64,000 nucleotides of DNA from Mycolicibacterium frederiksbergense (GCF_029893345.1 NZ_JARXVE010000004.1:1-64000), one strand, 5' to 3'; shown: positions 1-9,566, numbered from the stretch's first letter. The notes: generated by a model not told the origin, from the letters alone. Numbers and translations are program-made.

Positions 1-152
1 AAGGCGGCAGTGTCTGTAGGAGCCAGACACCAGGTGGAAAGACCCAACCACCGCATAGCGGCACTGTCCAGGCTGACACTGAGTGTCTGTACGCCGACAC
101 GCCGCAAATTGCGTACCGGAGCGGTCGCTCGCGGTGCAAGGAAGGCAGCAAG
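1..152. other. Non-coding stretch with short GTGTCTG hairpins
   Basis: No convincing gene is seen here. Bases 10-16 and 24-30 form a perfect 7-bp inverted repeat (GTGTCTG/CAGACAC) with a 7-base loop, and the string GTGTCTGTA occurs again at 83-91. The stretch lies downstream of the purQ stop, so the hairpins could help end transcription of the purS-purQ operon, but no T-run follows. The role is inferred only. Confidence 0.4.
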
Positions 153-827
153 CTAAACCGTGAGAATCGCGTCCAGCGCGGAGTAGAACAACCCGAGCCC
201 GTCATCGGACGGACCGGTCAACGCCTCGGTGGCATGTTCGGGATGCGGCATCAGGCCGACGACGCGACGGTTGGCCGAGCACACGCCCGCGATGCTACGC
301 ATCGAGCCGTTGTGGTTCTCCCGGTAGCGGAAGACCACGCGGTCCTCGCCCTCGAGTTCGTCGAGCACGGATTCAGACGCGACGTAACGGCCCTCCCCCG
401 ACTTCAGCGGGACCAGCAGATCCGCACCGGCGTCGTACCGAGTTGTCCACGCCGTGGTGTTGGAGGCCACCTCCAGCCACACATCGCGGCAGATGAAGTG
501 CAGGCCGGCATTGCGGGTCAGCGCACCGGGCAGCAGCCCGGCCTCGCACAGCACCTGAAAGCCGTTGCAGATGCCCAGCACCGGCATGCCCTTGCCCGCG
601 GCGTCCACGACCGAACCCATGACGGGTGCGAATTTCGCGATCGCGCCGCACCGCAGGTAGTCGCCGTAGGAGAAGCCGCCGGGGACAACCACGGCATCCA
701 CGCCCTTGAGGTCGGCGTCGGCGTGCCACAGGCTGACCGCCTCGGCCCCGGCCAGACGCACCGCACGGGCCGCGTCGATGTCGTCGAGCGTCCCGGGGAA
801 AGTGATCACCCCGATTCGGGTGGTCAC
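153..827 (-). CDS. purQ: Phosphoribosylformylglycinamidine synthase subunit PurQ (glutaminase)
   Basis: PurQ hydrolyses glutamine and supplies ammonia to PurL for making formylglycinamidine ribonucleotide, the fourth step of de novo purine synthesis in the cytoplasm. The 224-residue protein is a complete class I glutamine amidotransferase. The nucleophile is Cys87 in GICNGF, and the His/Glu pair is His195 and Glu197 in MPHPEH. The start is GTG at 827, which shares a GTGA overlap with the purS stop, so the two are probably translationally coupled. PurL is not in the window. Order and sequence match Rv0788. Confidence 0.97.
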   Translation of the reverse strand: MTTRIGVITFPGTLDDIDAARAVRLAGAEAVSLWHADADLKGVDAVVVPGGFSYGDYLRCGAIAKFAPVMGSVVDAAGKGMPVLGICNGFQVLCEAGLLPGALTRNAGLHFICRDVWLEVASNTTAWTTRYDAGADLLVPLKSGEGRYVASESVLDELEGEDRVVFRYRENHNGSMRSIAGVCSANRRVVGLMPHPEHATEALTGPSDDGLGLFYSALDAILTV

Positions 828-1063
828 GAATCCTCCCGGCTCACCGAGAAGTCTTCGATGACCGTATTGGCCAGCAGAGACTCAGCGATCTCGGCCAGCG
901 TTGCGTCGGCCACCGAGTCGTCGACTTCGAGTTCGAACCGCTTGCCCTGCCGGACGTCTGCGATACCGCCATGTCCTAGTCGACCGAGTGCCCCGACAAT
1001 CGCCTGACCTTGCGGGTCGAGGATCTCTGCCTTGGGCATGACGTGCACTACCACCTTTGCCAC
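824..1063 (-). CDS. purS: Phosphoribosylformylglycinamidine synthase subunit PurS
   Basis: PurS is the small structural subunit that bridges PurQ and the small-type PurL in the FGAM synthase complex. The product is 79 residues when started at GTG 1063 and begins [17 protein letters not shown], as is usual for the family; upstream in-frame starts would add about 32 residues of unrelated sequence. It overlaps purQ by 4 bp and starts 10 bp after the stop of the secreted-protein gene upstream, so the three genes probably form one transcript. It corresponds to Rv0787A. Confidence 0.95.
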   Translation of the reverse strand: MAKVVVHVMPKAEILDPQGQAIVGALGRLGHGGIADVRQGKRFELEVDDSVADATLAEIAESLLANTVIEDFSVSREDS

Positions 1064-1073
1064 GGCCCACACT

Positions 1074-1730
1074 CTACCGGCACGACCCGATGTAGGCCGT
1101 GCACAGTGGGTGCGCCAGCGCATCGAGGACCTGGCTATCCGGTGGCGCCGGCCACGCAACCTGCGGTGGCACGCTTGACCACATGGCCAGCTCCACGACT
1201 GTGCTGTTGTTCGGATCGGCCAGCAAATATTGGTGCAGAACCCGCCCGCGATCGAGGCTGATCACCGCCGCCAACCGGCCCGGCAGATCGGTGGTGATCG
1301 ACGGCGAGGTCTGCGGGGCTGTGTGCTGGCAGGCGCGCAACGCCGCCGTGGCCGCCCGCACGACCGCCAGCGCCGTCTCACCGCCCCGCCACGTCTCCCC
1401 GCGCCAGTGCAAGACCTGAACCTTCAGCTGCCACTGCCCCTCGGGATGCCCGACGTCGGCCCGGGCCGCAACGGCGTAGGTGCGCGGGTCGTCGGACGGC
1501 AGCGGCAGCGCGCATTCCTCTTCGAAGCGGAACCTCGGTGAGGCCGCGGTGACTGCCAATCCGGCCAACCCGGGCCAGCGGTACACGCCGGCCAACGGAA
1601 GCTGCGACGCGTCGACCCACGCCGAATTCGGGATGCGGTCACACAGCGGCGGGCATTCGGCGGGGTCCGACCAAGCCGAAGCCGGCACTGCGGCCAGCCC
1701 GCAGAGCACGAGCGACATTGTCGCGATCAC
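1074..1730 (-). CDS. Secreted protein of unknown function (Rv0787 position)
   Basis: I cannot assign a function. The N-terminus is a Sec-type signal peptide (hydrophobic VIATMSLVLCGLAAVPASA, then SDPAECPPLC), so the mature protein of about 195 residues should be exported; it has several Cys that could form disulfides. I chose GTG 1730 because a GGTGGGGAT purine stretch lies 7-8 bases upstream; ATG 1718 is the alternative. A further upstream ATG at 1766 would overlap the divergent hydrolase start and extend past the signal peptide. Located directly upstream of purS, it sits where Rv0787 is in M. tuberculosis. Confidence 0.7.
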   Translation of the reverse strand: MIATMSLVLCGLAAVPASAWSDPAECPPLCDRIPNSAWVDASQLPLAGVYRWPGLAGLAVTAASPRFRFEEECALPLPSDDPRTYAVAARADVGHPEGQWQLKVQVLHWRGETWRGGETALAVVRAATAALRACQHTAPQTSPSITTDLPGRLAAVISLDRGRVLHQYLLADPNNSTVVELAMWSSVPPQVAWPAPPDSQVLDALAHPLCTAYIGSCR

Positions 1731-1764
1731 CCGCCAGATCCCCACCGAGCGCCACAATATAGGC

Positions 1765-2403
1765 ATGCAACTCACGCATTTCGGACATTCGTGCCTACTG
1801 GCCAGCATTTCGGACACCACCGTGCTGTTCGACCCGGGCAATTTCTCGCACGGTTTCGAAGGCATCACCGGGTTGTCGGCCATTCTGATCACCCACCAGC
1901 ACCTCGACCATGCCGACACCACCCGGTTGCCGGCACTGCTCGACGCCAACCCGCAGGCGGCGCTCTACGCCGATCCGCAAACCGCCGCCCAACTCGGCGA
2001 GCCGTGGCAGGCGGTGCATCCCGGCGACGAGTTCCGGGTCGGCTCACTCAATGTGCGCGGCGCCGGCGGCAAGCACGCCGTGATCCACCCGGAAATCCCT
2101 GTGATCGACAACATTTCGTATCTGTTGGGCGACGACGACCATCCCGCCCGGCTCATGCACCCGGGGGACGCATTGTTTGTTCCCGGCGAGCCGGTCGACG
2201 TGCTGGCCACCCCCGCTGCGGCCCCGTGGATGAAAATCTCTGAGGCGGTGGACTTTCTGCGCGCGGTCGCCCCGAACCGGGCGGTGCCGATCCACCAGGG
2301 CATCATCGAACCGAATGCGCGCGGCATCTTTTACGGGCGGCTGGCCGAGATGACCAATACCGATTTCCAGGTGCTCACCGAGGAAAACGGCACAGAGTTC
2401 TAA
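1765..2403 (+). CDS. MBL-fold metallohydrolase (Rv0786c-like)
   Basis: This is a 212-residue metallo-beta-lactamase-fold hydrolase of the compact, single-domain type. It carries the zinc motif HxHxDH (His44, His46, Asp48, His49 in ITHQHLDHA) and a later conserved His near QGIIEPN. Substrate is unknown; such proteins in actinobacteria are usually annotated only as MBL-fold hydrolases. The ATG at 1765 begins directly with the first beta strand (MQLTHFGHSC). It is divergent from the purS operon, whose first gene starts only about 35 bp away, and converges on the KSTD-like gene across an inverted repeat. Confidence 0.88.
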   Translation: MQLTHFGHSCLLASISDTTVLFDPGNFSHGFEGITGLSAILITHQHLDHADTTRLPALLDANPQAALYADPQTAAQLGEPWQAVHPGDEFRVGSLNVRGAGGKHAVIHPEIPVIDNISYLLGDDDHPARLMHPGDALFVPGEPVDVLATPAAAPWMKISEAVDFLRAVAPNRAVPIHQGIIEPNARGIFYGRLAEMTNTDFQVLTEENGTEF

Positions 2404-2467
2404 CCGCGAGCAGACACAGACTCGCAGAATCTGGGCCTATGAAGTGCAACTCTGTGTCTGCTCGCGG
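2404..2467. repeat. Perfect 17-bp inverted repeat between convergent genes
   Basis: CCGCGAGCAGACACAGA at 2404-2420 is the exact reverse complement of 2451-2467, with a 30-base loop. It begins at the first base after the hydrolase stop and lies 14 bp before the stop of the convergent flavoprotein. A bidirectional terminator is the simplest reading, although no T-run follows. The core GCGAGCAGACnCA resembles a short sequence I recall as common between mycobacterial genes; that is memory, not a search. Confidence 0.75.
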
Positions 2468-2480
2468 ATGGTGTTCTGAC

Positions 2481-4151
2481 TCAGGCGATATCGGCCGCGG
2501 CACCCCGCCCGGCTGCCCGGCCGGAGAAGATGCAGCCGCCCAGGAAGGTGCCTTCCAGGGATCGGTAACCGTGCACCCCGCCACCACCGAATCCGGCCGC
2601 CTCACCGGCGGCATACAGACCCGGGAACGCGGTACCGTCGGCTTTGAGCACCCGGGAGTCGAGATCGGTTTCCAACCCGCCCAAGGACTTTCGGGTCAGG
2701 ATGTGCAGCTTGACGGCGATCAGCGGGCCGGCTTTCGGGTCGGTGAGACGATGCGGGGCGACCACGCGTCCCAGCCGGTCGCCCAGGTATCCGCGGGCCG
2801 CACGGATCGCGGTGACCTGGCCGTCCTTGGTGAACTTGTTGACCACCTCGCGGTCTCGCGCGGTGACCTCGGCCGCCACCGTGGCGTAGTCGAGTTCCAC
2901 CACATCCGGCACGCCGTTCATCGCCGTGACCAACTCCCGCAGCGAGCGCGCGCTGACGAAGTCGACGCCGCGATCGACGAAAGCCTGTACCGGCGCCGGT
3001 GCGCCCGGACGTGCGCGCGCCAGCACGTCCCGCACACTGCGTGAGGTGAGGTCGGGGTTCTGTTCCTGACCGGACAGCGCGAACTCCTTGGCGATGATGC
3101 GCGCGTTGAGGATGAACCAGGTGTAGTCCTGCCCGGTGCGGCAGATGTGTTCCAGCGTGCCGAGCGTGTCGAAACCCGGATACAACGGTCCGGGGAGCTG
3201 TTTTCCGTTGGCGTCCAACCACAGTGGCGACGGGCCGGGCAGGATGCGGATCCCATGATCGGGCCAGATCGGATCGTAGTTGGTGATGCCCTCGGTGTAG
3301 TGCCACATCCGGTCGCTGTTGATGACGTGCGCGCCGGAGGACTCGGCGATACCGATCATCCGGCCGTCGACGTGCGCGGGCACACCGCAGAGCAGTTGCT
3401 CGGGCACCCGCCCCATCCGCGCCGGCCAGTTCTTGCGCACCAGATCGAGATTCCCGCCGATTCCGCCGCTGGCGGCGATCACCGCCGGGGCGCGGAACTC
3501 GAAGTCGCCGACGATGTTTCGTGACGACGGTGCTCCCCGGGGTGCGTCGGACGGTTCCAGCACCGAACCCCGGACCCCGACCACGGCACCGTCGGAGACG
3601 ATGAGTTCGTCGACCCGGTGCCGGTGCACGAATCGCACCCGTGGGTCGCCGAGCAGGCGGCGGGCGAAGATGTCGACCAACGCCGGTCCGGTCCCCCAGG
3701 TGATGTGGAACCGCGGCACCGAATTGCCATGCCCCAGCGCACTATAACCGCCCCGTTCGGCCCACCCGACCAAGGGAAAGGTCTGCAGGCCCCTGGCCCG
3801 CAGCCAGCTGCGTTTCTCCCCCGCGGCGAAGTCGACGTAGGCGTGCGCCCACTCCCGCGGCCAATGGTCCTCGGCCCGGTCGAAACCCGCAGTGCCCAGC
3901 CAGTCCTGCAGGGCCAACTCTTGACTGTCGCGGATGCCGAGCCGGCGCTGTTCGGGGCTGTCGACGAAGAACAGTCCGCCGAACGACCAGAACGCCTGCC
4001 CGCCCAGGTTGGCGGCGTTCTCCTGGTCCACCACGAGCACCCGGTGCGCACGGGCCGGACTCCCGGCTCGGCCGGGGCGCTCGAGCAGTTCGCACGCGGC
4101 GACCAACCCGGCCAGACCCGCTCCCACGACGATGACGTCCGCGTCTGCCAT
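2481..4151 (-). CDS. FAD-binding dehydrogenase, KSTD/fumarate-reductase type (Rv0785-like)
   Basis: The 556-residue flavoprotein begins with a Rossmann dinucleotide motif (VIVVGAGLAGLVAACE, residues 6-21) and has the C-terminal FAD motif typical of 3-ketosteroid-delta1-dehydrogenases and flavoprotein fumarate reductases (GLYAAGEAAGFGGGGVHG and RSLEGTFLGG). It probably inserts or reduces a C=C bond next to a ketone; the substrate is not shown by the sequence. A steroid is plausible given the P450 and mce4 genes nearby, but that is inference. ATG 4151 (MADADVIVVG) is chosen over TTG 4160. It follows the deacetylase-like gene by 21 bp and is likely co-transcribed. Confidence 0.9.
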   Translation of the reverse strand: MADADVIVVGAGLAGLVAACELLERPGRAGSPARAHRVLVVDQENAANLGGQAFWSFGGLFFVDSPEQRRLGIRDSQELALQDWLGTAGFDRAEDHWPREWAHAYVDFAAGEKRSWLRARGLQTFPLVGWAERGGYSALGHGNSVPRFHITWGTGPALVDIFARRLLGDPRVRFVHRHRVDELIVSDGAVVGVRGSVLEPSDAPRGAPSSRNIVGDFEFRAPAVIAASGGIGGNLDLVRKNWPARMGRVPEQLLCGVPAHVDGRMIGIAESSGAHVINSDRMWHYTEGITNYDPIWPDHGIRILPGPSPLWLDANGKQLPGPLYPGFDTLGTLEHICRTGQDYTWFILNARIIAKEFALSGQEQNPDLTSRSVRDVLARARPGAPAPVQAFVDRGVDFVSARSLRELVTAMNGVPDVVELDYATVAAEVTARDREVVNKFTKDGQVTAIRAARGYLGDRLGRVVAPHRLTDPKAGPLIAVKLHILTRKSLGGLETDLDSRVLKADGTAFPGLYAAGEAAGFGGGGVHGYRSLEGTFLGGCIFSGRAAGRGAAADIA

Positions 4152-4172
4152 GAGACGCAAGAATAGCCGCAG

Positions 4173-4877
4173 TCAGGCAGCCTCGGTCAGTACCGAGAAA
4201 CCTCGCCACTGGTAGACGGTGGGCTCGCAGCCGTGCAGCAAAGCCAGGTCGATAGCGTCGAGCATGGCCTGACGCGGGCCGGGCCTGCGCAGGTGACGCG
4301 CGGCGACCGCGACTCGTACCGTGCCCCCGCGGCGTGCGGTGCGTTCGGCCGAGAGCACCAGCGTGCGGCACCACCACGGCTCGGCGAGGAAGCCCTCCCC
4401 GATCCCCACCACCCGGGCTCGCGTGGTGGTGTGACGGACCAGGTCGGTGATGCCGTGCAGGTCGATGAGCAGGCGAAAACCGTTGCGCGGCAAGGCGGTG
4501 ACGGTACCCTGCGATACAGCCCAGCCGGGAGCGGCAAACAGCCTGGTGCGCAGGCCCAGGTGTTCGAGCACCCGGTCGGCGCCCATCAGACGCAGATTGG
4601 CTTCATGGGCAGGCAAAGCGGCGAACTCACCGCGACGCTTCTTGGTCGCGGCCTCGTCGTAACCGTGCAGCACGAGGGCGGCACCGGCACTGCGGCGCCG
4701 GGCCAGCCACTCCACGGTGGTGGCGTCGCGATCCAACCGGTACCCGCCCTTGAGCCGCGGCGCCACCATGAGCGAGACCGGCACACCGCGGGCGTCGAGC
4801 TCGGCGCAGAACGACTCGACGTCAGCCAGCGTGCGGTCGCTGATCTGCGATATGGAGACGATGAGCTGTCCGGGCAC
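4173..4877 (-). CDS. DUF2334-type polysaccharide deacetylase-like protein
   Basis: The 234-residue protein starts with LIVSISQISDRTLADVESF, like DUF2334 members of the polysaccharide deacetylase superfamily, and contains LVLHGYDEAA and RLFAAPGWAVS, which match the HG(F/Y)-D/E and FxAPGWxxS metal-site and core motifs of that group. The reaction is not established; deacetylation of a cell-envelope glycan is possible. No signal peptide is seen. The start codon is GTG. It lies just upstream of the flavoprotein on the same strand, at the Rv0784 position. Confidence 0.78.
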   Translation of the reverse strand: MPGQLIVSISQISDRTLADVESFCAELDARGVPVSLMVAPRLKGGYRLDRDATTVEWLARRRSAGAALVLHGYDEAATKKRRGEFAALPAHEANLRLMGADRVLEHLGLRTRLFAAPGWAVSQGTVTALPRNGFRLLIDLHGITDLVRHTTTRARVVGIGEGFLAEPWWCRTLVLSAERTARRGGTVRVAVAARHLRRPGPRQAMLDAIDLALLHGCEPTVYQWRGFSVLTEAA

Positions 4878-4955
4878 GCCGCCAGTGTGGCCACGTCAGA
4901 TGTCGGGACGGTGGCGAACACCCTGACATCGCGTGTCCATTCGCTTGTCCTTCGG

Positions 4956-5444
4956 CTATGCCGGCAATACCGCCTCGATAGCCGCGATGACCTCGGGCGC
5001 GTCCGGCTCGATGGTGGGCCGGAACCGGTTGGCCACCGTCCCGCCCGGGGCCAGCAGAAACTTCTCGAAGTTCCACTGGATGTCGCCCGCCTCCCCGGCG
5101 GCATCGGCGGTCTGGGTCAGCTCGGTGTAGAGCGGGTGCCGCTCCTCGCCGTTGACGTCGGTCTTGGCCAGCAACGGGAAGGTCACGCCGTAGGTGCTCG
5201 AGCAGAACGTCTGGATTTCCTCGGCGCTGCCAGGCTCCTGGCCCATGAACTGGTTGCATGGCACACCGACCACGGTCAGCCCGCGCGCGGCGTAGTCCTG
5301 CGCGAGTCTCTCCAGCGCGGCGTACTGCGGCGTCAGGCCGCATTTGGAGGCCACATTGACCACCAATGCGGCACCGGTTGCCAACTCGGCCAATGTCGTC
5401 GGCTTGCCGTCGAGGGTGGTCAGCGGAATCTCGTTGAGGCTCAT
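4956..5444 (-). CDS. Glutathione-peroxidase-family thiol peroxidase
   Basis: This 162-residue protein has the GPx-fold catalytic residues: peroxidatic Cys35 in ASKCGLTPQY, Gln69 in FMGQEP and Trp124-Asn125 in QWNFEKFL. It also has Cys81 (TFCSSTYGVTFP), the resolving Cys of thioredoxin-dependent GPx-type peroxidases. Mycobacteria lack glutathione, so it probably reduces hydroperoxides with thioredoxin in the cytosol. The ATG at 5444 gives MSLNEIPLTTLDG, the usual N-terminus. The next gene upstream, 38 bp away, is a TetR regulator on the same strand. Confidence 0.93.
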   Translation of the reverse strand: MSLNEIPLTTLDGKPTTLAELATGAALVVNVASKCGLTPQYAALERLAQDYAARGLTVVGVPCNQFMGQEPGSAEEIQTFCSSTYGVTFPLLAKTDVNGEERHPLYTELTQTADAAGEAGDIQWNFEKFLLAPGGTVANRFRPTIEPDAPEVIAAIEAVLPA

Positions 5445-5482
5445 GGGCGCGAGGCTACCGGAGCTGTCCCGACCTGACGTCC

Positions 5483-6028
5483 CTAGTCGTCGAACAGGAT
5501 GGCGGCCAGACGCTCCACCTGGGCGATCGGATCGCCGGCGGTGTCGATGGCGTCGTTCAGCCACAACGTCGAAAAGCCGTGCACCAGAGACCAAGCGGCG
5601 AGCGCGGCACCGGCGGGATCGGCCGCGGCCTTGGGGTCGGCCAGGGTGCCGACCCCACGGTTGAGTTCGGCGCCGGCCGCGGACGCGGCCGCCGCCAGTT
5701 CGGCGTCGGCGTCGTCGTACAGCGACTTGTCGAACATCACCTCGTAGTGGCCGGGATGGTCGAGGGCGAAGCGCACGTAGGCCTTGGCGGCATCGATGAA
5801 CTGCCCCCTGGCCTCGGTGAGCGCCGCGGCCAGCAGCTGAAACCCTTCGGTGGCCAACGCGGTGAACAGCCCGCGCCGATCGGTGAAGTGATGTGCCGGT
5901 GCCGCATGCGAGACACCCGCGGCGCGGGCGAGTTCGCGCAGCGAGATGCCGTCGGCGCCGCGTTCGGCCACCAGCGCGGCGGCCTGCGCGAGGATCACGA
6001 CCCTGAGGTCGCCGTGGTGATAGCCCAT
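5483..6028 (-). CDS. TetR-family transcriptional regulator
   Basis: The 181-residue protein starts MGYHHGDLR and carries an N-terminal helix-turn-helix (ISLRELARAAGVSHAAPAHHF, about residues 27-47) followed by an all-alpha ligand-binding domain with an HPGHYEVMFD segment, as in TetR members with the WHG-type C-terminal domain. It is divergent from the DoxX-like gene and 98 bp away, and inverted repeats lie between them, so it probably represses doxX and itself. An ATG at 6037 would add only MAR. Confidence 0.88.
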   Translation of the reverse strand: MGYHHGDLRVVILAQAAALVAERGADGISLRELARAAGVSHAAPAHHFTDRRGLFTALATEGFQLLAAALTEARGQFIDAAKAYVRFALDHPGHYEVMFDKSLYDDADAELAAAASAAGAELNRGVGTLADPKAAADPAGAALAAWSLVHGFSTLWLNDAIDTAGDPIAQVERLAAILFDD

Positions 6029-6048
6029 GCGGGCCATCCTAATCCGCA

Positions 6049-6104
6049 GATCTTGACACCGCCTAGATTGGGTGTACCGTGTCGATCTAGACACCGGCAA
6101 GATC
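6049..6104. promoter_or_regulatory. Candidate operator between tetR and doxX
   Basis: The 98-bp divergent spacer contains nested inverted repeats: GATCTTG at 6049-6055 with CAAGATC at 6098-6104, and GTGTC at 6079-6083 with GACAC at 6090-6094. A TAGATT hexamer at 6064-6069 fits the mycobacterial -10 pattern TAnnnT for the doxX direction. A TetR dimer binding here is inferred from position and symmetry. Confidence 0.45.
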
Positions 6105-6126
6105 CTGGAGAGTCCCGGAGGGTGCG

Positions 6127-6576
6127 ATGGCCGTCTTTCTGACTCTGATCCTGGGCAGCGTGGCGGCCCGGGTGATCGGCCTGCTGGGCGTGGACTATCT
6201 CGACAGTTGGCCCAAAGCCATCGCGGTCGGGCTGGCCGCAATGTTCCTCCTGACCGGCGTCGCGCACTTCGTCAACCCATTGCGGCGCGACATGATCGCC
6301 ATCGTGCCGCCGGCCCTACCCGCGCCCGACGCCCTGGTGACCGCCACCGGCGTGCTGGAACTGGCCGGCGCCGCGGGACTGCTCTACCCACCCACCCGGG
6401 TGGCCGCCGCGGCATGCCTGTTCCTGCTGATGCTGGCGATGTTCCCGGCCAACGTCTACGCCGCGCGGATGCCCGACCCGCCGAAATCGATGACCTCGCG
6501 GTTAAGCGTCCGGACCGCCGAAGAGGCTGTCTACCTGGCCGCTGCCGTAGTTGTCGCGATCGGCAGCAGCCAGTAG
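6127..6576 (+). CDS. DoxX-family integral membrane protein
   Basis: This 149-residue protein is almost entirely hydrophobic, with four predicted membrane helices (about residues 5-22, 35-55, 72-98 and 105-130), and fits the DoxX/MauE-like family. GLAAMFLLTGVAHFVNP and a GVLELAGAAGLLYPPTR segment resemble DoxX-like proteins linked to oxidative stress. Its exact role is not known. A GGAGGG ribosome-binding site lies 6 bases before ATG 6127. The gene converges on ptrB and their 3' ends overlap by 75 bp. The divergent TetR is the likely regulator. Confidence 0.85.
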   Translation: MAVFLTLILGSVAARVIGLLGVDYLDSWPKAIAVGLAAMFLLTGVAHFVNPLRRDMIAIVPPALPAPDALVTATGVLELAGAAGLLYPPTRVAAAACLFLLMLAMFPANVYAARMPDPPKSMTSRLSVRTAEEAVYLAAAVVVAIGSSQ

Positions 6577-8652
6577 CCAGGCGTACTGGAAGGCGGCTTC
6601 CTTCCACCGCTCGTAGCGTCCGGACAGACCGCCGTGACCGGCCACCATCTCCGTCTTCAGCAGCACGGGATGACCGTCGGTCTTCGTGTGGCGCAGTGCG
6701 GCAACCCATTTGGCGGGTTCGACGTAGTACACCCGGGTGTCGTTGAGTGAGGTCATCGCCAGGATCGCCGGATAGTCCTGTGCCGTCACGTTCTCGTACG
6801 GCGTGTAGGACTTCATGTAGCGGTACACCTCGGGGTCCTCCAACGGATTTCCCCACTCATCCCACTCGGTCACGGTCAGCGGCAGCGAGGGATCCAGGAT
6901 GGTCGTCAGCGCGTCGACGAACGGCACCTGGGCAAGAATCCCGGCGAACAACTCCGGGGCCATGTTGGCCACCGCGCCCATCAACAGGCCGCCGGCACTA
7001 CCCCCGAGGGCCACCAGATTCTGCGGCCGGGTCACGCCGGCGTCGATGAGATGGCGTGCCACCGCGATGAAATCGGTGAAGGTATTGGTCTTCTCCAACA
7101 GCTTGCCGTGCTCATACCAGGGCCGGCCCAACTCGCCGCCGCCGCGCACATGCGCGATCACGAACACCATGCCCCGGTCCAGCAGAGACAACCGGGCGAT
7201 GGAGAACCGGGGATCCTCACAGGATTCGTAGGCGCCGTAACCGTAGAGCAAGGTCGGTGCCGGGAACTGCAGCCCGGCCCGGTGGATGATCGAGATCGGA
7301 ATCCGGGCGCCGTCCGCGGCCGTCGCCCAATCCCGGTGCTCCACATAGTCTTCCGGCCGATAGCCACCCAGCACCGGCTGTTCGCGCAGCAACGTGCGCT
7401 CACCAGTTGCCAGGTCCAGGTCGTAGACCCGCGCCGGGGTGATGAACGACGTGACCCCGATACGCAGCTTCGGCGTGGACCAGTTGGGGTTGCCGGCCAT
7501 CCCGGCAGCGGCCAGCTCGGAGTCGAAAGTCAACTCCTCGCGCCGGCCATAACCACCGTTCGCATTGAGCGGCCACAGCGCAATCTTTGGCAACGCCTCA
7601 CTGCGGTAACTGATCACCAGGAATCCGTCGAACGCGTCGACCCCATCCAGCCGCACGTCGCCGCGGTGTTCGATCAGGGTGCGGGTATCGCTGGGATCGC
7701 TCACCGGGACGTCGACCAGCATGAAGTTCTCGGCCCCATCGTTGTGCAGGATCAGGAACCGATCCGCACCGCCCACCACGGCGTGTTCGACGGAATACTC
7801 CACCAGATCGCGACGCTCCCACACCGTGGTGAACGGTGCGGTCGGATCGCTGGCATCGGCGTAGCGGACCTCGGTGGTGACCGCGCTGCCCGCCGCGATG
7901 AACAGGTATTTGTCGCTGCGGCTGCGCCCGATCGCGACCCAGAATCGTTCGTCGGGCTCGTGATACACCTTCTCGGCGGGCAGACCGGAGGCCAGCCGGT
8001 GCCGCCATACCGTGTCGGGCCGCCAGGCCTCGTCCACCGTGGTGTAGTACAGCGTGCGGCTGTCCGCCGCCCAGGTTCCCCCGGCGCCGATGCCGACGAT
8101 GGTGTCGTCATACAGCTCGCCGGTACGTAAATCCTTGAACTTCAAGGTGTATCGCTCGTCGCCCTTGACGTCGACCGAGAAGGCCAGGACATTGCCGTCC
8201 AAGCTCACCGTGGCCGCGCCGAGCGCGAAGTAGTCGTGCCCGTCGGCCTCGATGTTCTCGTCGAGCAGCACCTGCTCGCCGGGGATCTCGGTGTGCTCAT
8301 CGAGCATCGGCGGGGTCCAGTCGTCCGGATCGCCGATCGGGCACCGGCAGTGCACCCCGTACTGCTTGCCCTCGAAACTGCGCGCGTAGTACCACCAGTT
8401 GCCCCGGCGCATCGGCACCGACAGGTCGGTTTCCTTGGTCCGGGCCTTGATCTCGTCGAAGATTTTCTGCCGCAACGGCTCCAGGTGCGCGGTGGCGTCC
8501 TCGGTGTAGGCGTTCTCGGCCTCCAGGTGCGCGATCACCTCGGGATCGTCCTTGTCGCGCAACCATTCGTAGGGATCGATGAACACGTCACCGTGGTGTT
8601 CGCGGCGATGATTGCCGCGTTTGGCAGTCGGCGGTTTCATGGGTTGCGTCAC
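6502..8652 (-). CDS. ptrB: Oligopeptidase B (prolyl oligopeptidase family)
   Basis: Oligopeptidase B is a cytosolic serine peptidase that cuts short peptides after Arg or Lys. The 716-residue protein has an N-terminal beta-propeller (about residues 70-420) and a C-terminal alpha/beta-hydrolase domain with the triad Ser552 (GGSAGG), Asp638 (LNDTRV) and His673 (AGHGG). The start GTG 8652 overlaps the purC stop as GTGA; ATG 8640 is an alternative. In M. tuberculosis this gene is annotated in two pieces (ptrBa Rv0781 and ptrBb Rv0782). Here it is one intact frame. Confidence 0.96.
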   Translation of the reverse strand: MTQPMKPPTAKRGNHRREHHGDVFIDPYEWLRDKDDPEVIAHLEAENAYTEDATAHLEPLRQKIFDEIKARTKETDLSVPMRRGNWWYYARSFEGKQYGVHCRCPIGDPDDWTPPMLDEHTEIPGEQVLLDENIEADGHDYFALGAATVSLDGNVLAFSVDVKGDERYTLKFKDLRTGELYDDTIVGIGAGGTWAADSRTLYYTTVDEAWRPDTVWRHRLASGLPAEKVYHEPDERFWVAIGRSRSDKYLFIAAGSAVTTEVRYADASDPTAPFTTVWERRDLVEYSVEHAVVGGADRFLILHNDGAENFMLVDVPVSDPSDTRTLIEHRGDVRLDGVDAFDGFLVISYRSEALPKIALWPLNANGGYGRREELTFDSELAAAGMAGNPNWSTPKLRIGVTSFITPARVYDLDLATGERTLLREQPVLGGYRPEDYVEHRDWATAADGARIPISIIHRAGLQFPAPTLLYGYGAYESCEDPRFSIARLSLLDRGMVFVIAHVRGGGELGRPWYEHGKLLEKTNTFTDFIAVARHLIDAGVTRPQNLVALGGSAGGLLMGAVANMAPELFAGILAQVPFVDALTTILDPSLPLTVTEWDEWGNPLEDPEVYRYMKSYTPYENVTAQDYPAILAMTSLNDTRVYYVEPAKWVAALRHTKTDGHPVLLKTEMVAGHGGLSGRYERWKEAAFQYAWLLAAADRDNYGSGQVDSLFGGPDA

Positions 8653-9536
8653 GCACCGATCCAATCGCCGAACTGCAGCCCCGAAATCCGTTCGTATGCC
8701 TCGATATAGCGGTCCCGAGTGGCGGCCACAATCTCCTCCGGCAACGGCGGCGGCGGGGTGTCGCCGTGGCGGTCCCAGCCCGATTCCGGTCCGGTCAGCC
8801 AGTTGCGGACGAACTGCTTGTCGAAACTGTCCTGGACCACACCCTGCCGGTAGGTGTCGGCGCGCCAGTACCGCGACGAGTCCGGAGTGAAGACCTCATC
8901 GGCCAGCACCACGTTGCCGTGCGGATCGACACCGAACTCGAACTTGGTGTCGGCGATGATGATGCCCTTGGTCAGCGCGTGGTCGGCGCCTTGCACATAG
9001 ATCTGCCGCGTGCGTTCCTTGAGCTGGTTGGCCAGCACCGGCCCGACCAGGTCGATCATGCGGGCGAACGAGATGTTCTCGTCGTGCTCGCCGATATCGG
9101 CCTTGGTGGCCGGGGTGAACAACGGCTCTTCGAACTTGCTCGCCTCACCGAGACCATGGGGCAGCGGGATGCCACACACCGAACCCGAGGCCCGATAGTC
9201 CACCAGTCCCGAGCCGGTCAGGTAGCCGCGGGCCACGCATTCCACCGGCAACATCTTCAGCTGGCGCACCACCAGCGCTCGACCCAGCACCTCGGCCGGA
9301 ATTCGCTCGTCGTCGGGCGGCCCGGCCAGGTGGTTGGGCGTGTTCAGGTAATCGAAGAAGAACACGCTCATCGCGGTCAGGATCCGGCCCTTGTCCGGGA
9401 TCTGAGAGTCCAGGACGTGGTCATAGGCCGAGATCCGGTCGGTAGCCACGAAGAGCAGGTGCTCGTCGTCGATGCGGTACAGCTCGCGGACTTTGCCGCT
9501 GGCCAGGTGCTGGTAGTCGGACAGAGCGGGGCGCAT
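8649..9536 (-). CDS. purC: Phosphoribosylaminoimidazole-succinocarboxamide synthase
   Basis: PurC joins aspartate to CAIR in an ATP-dependent step of purine synthesis. The 295-residue protein has the family's N-terminal [22 protein letters not shown] segment, the ATP-site SAYD, and the C-terminal KDKxxVRxW-like [10 protein letters not shown]. Length matches the long actinobacterial PurC. It starts at ATG 9536, 30 bp from the divergent membrane-protein gene, and its stop overlaps the start of ptrB by 4 bp, so ptrB is read from the same transcript. It corresponds to Rv0780. Confidence 0.97.
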   Translation of the reverse strand: MRPALSDYQHLASGKVRELYRIDDEHLLFVATDRISAYDHVLDSQIPDKGRILTAMSVFFFDYLNTPNHLAGPPDDERIPAEVLGRALVVRQLKMLPVECVARGYLTGSGLVDYRASGSVCGIPLPHGLGEASKFEEPLFTPATKADIGEHDENISFARMIDLVGPVLANQLKERTRQIYVQGADHALTKGIIIADTKFEFGVDPHGNVVLADEVFTPDSSRYWRADTYRQGVVQDSFDKQFVRNWLTGPESGWDRHGDTPPPPLPEEIVAATRDRYIEAYERISGLQFGDWIGA

Positions 9537-9566
9537 CGGCCCAGCCTATGTGTTGGGATCGGTTCC

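Noticed and set aside
1731..1949. Upstream extension of the secreted protein next to purS
   Set aside because: It would overlap the divergent hydrolase coding sequence and put about 70 residues before a clear signal peptide.
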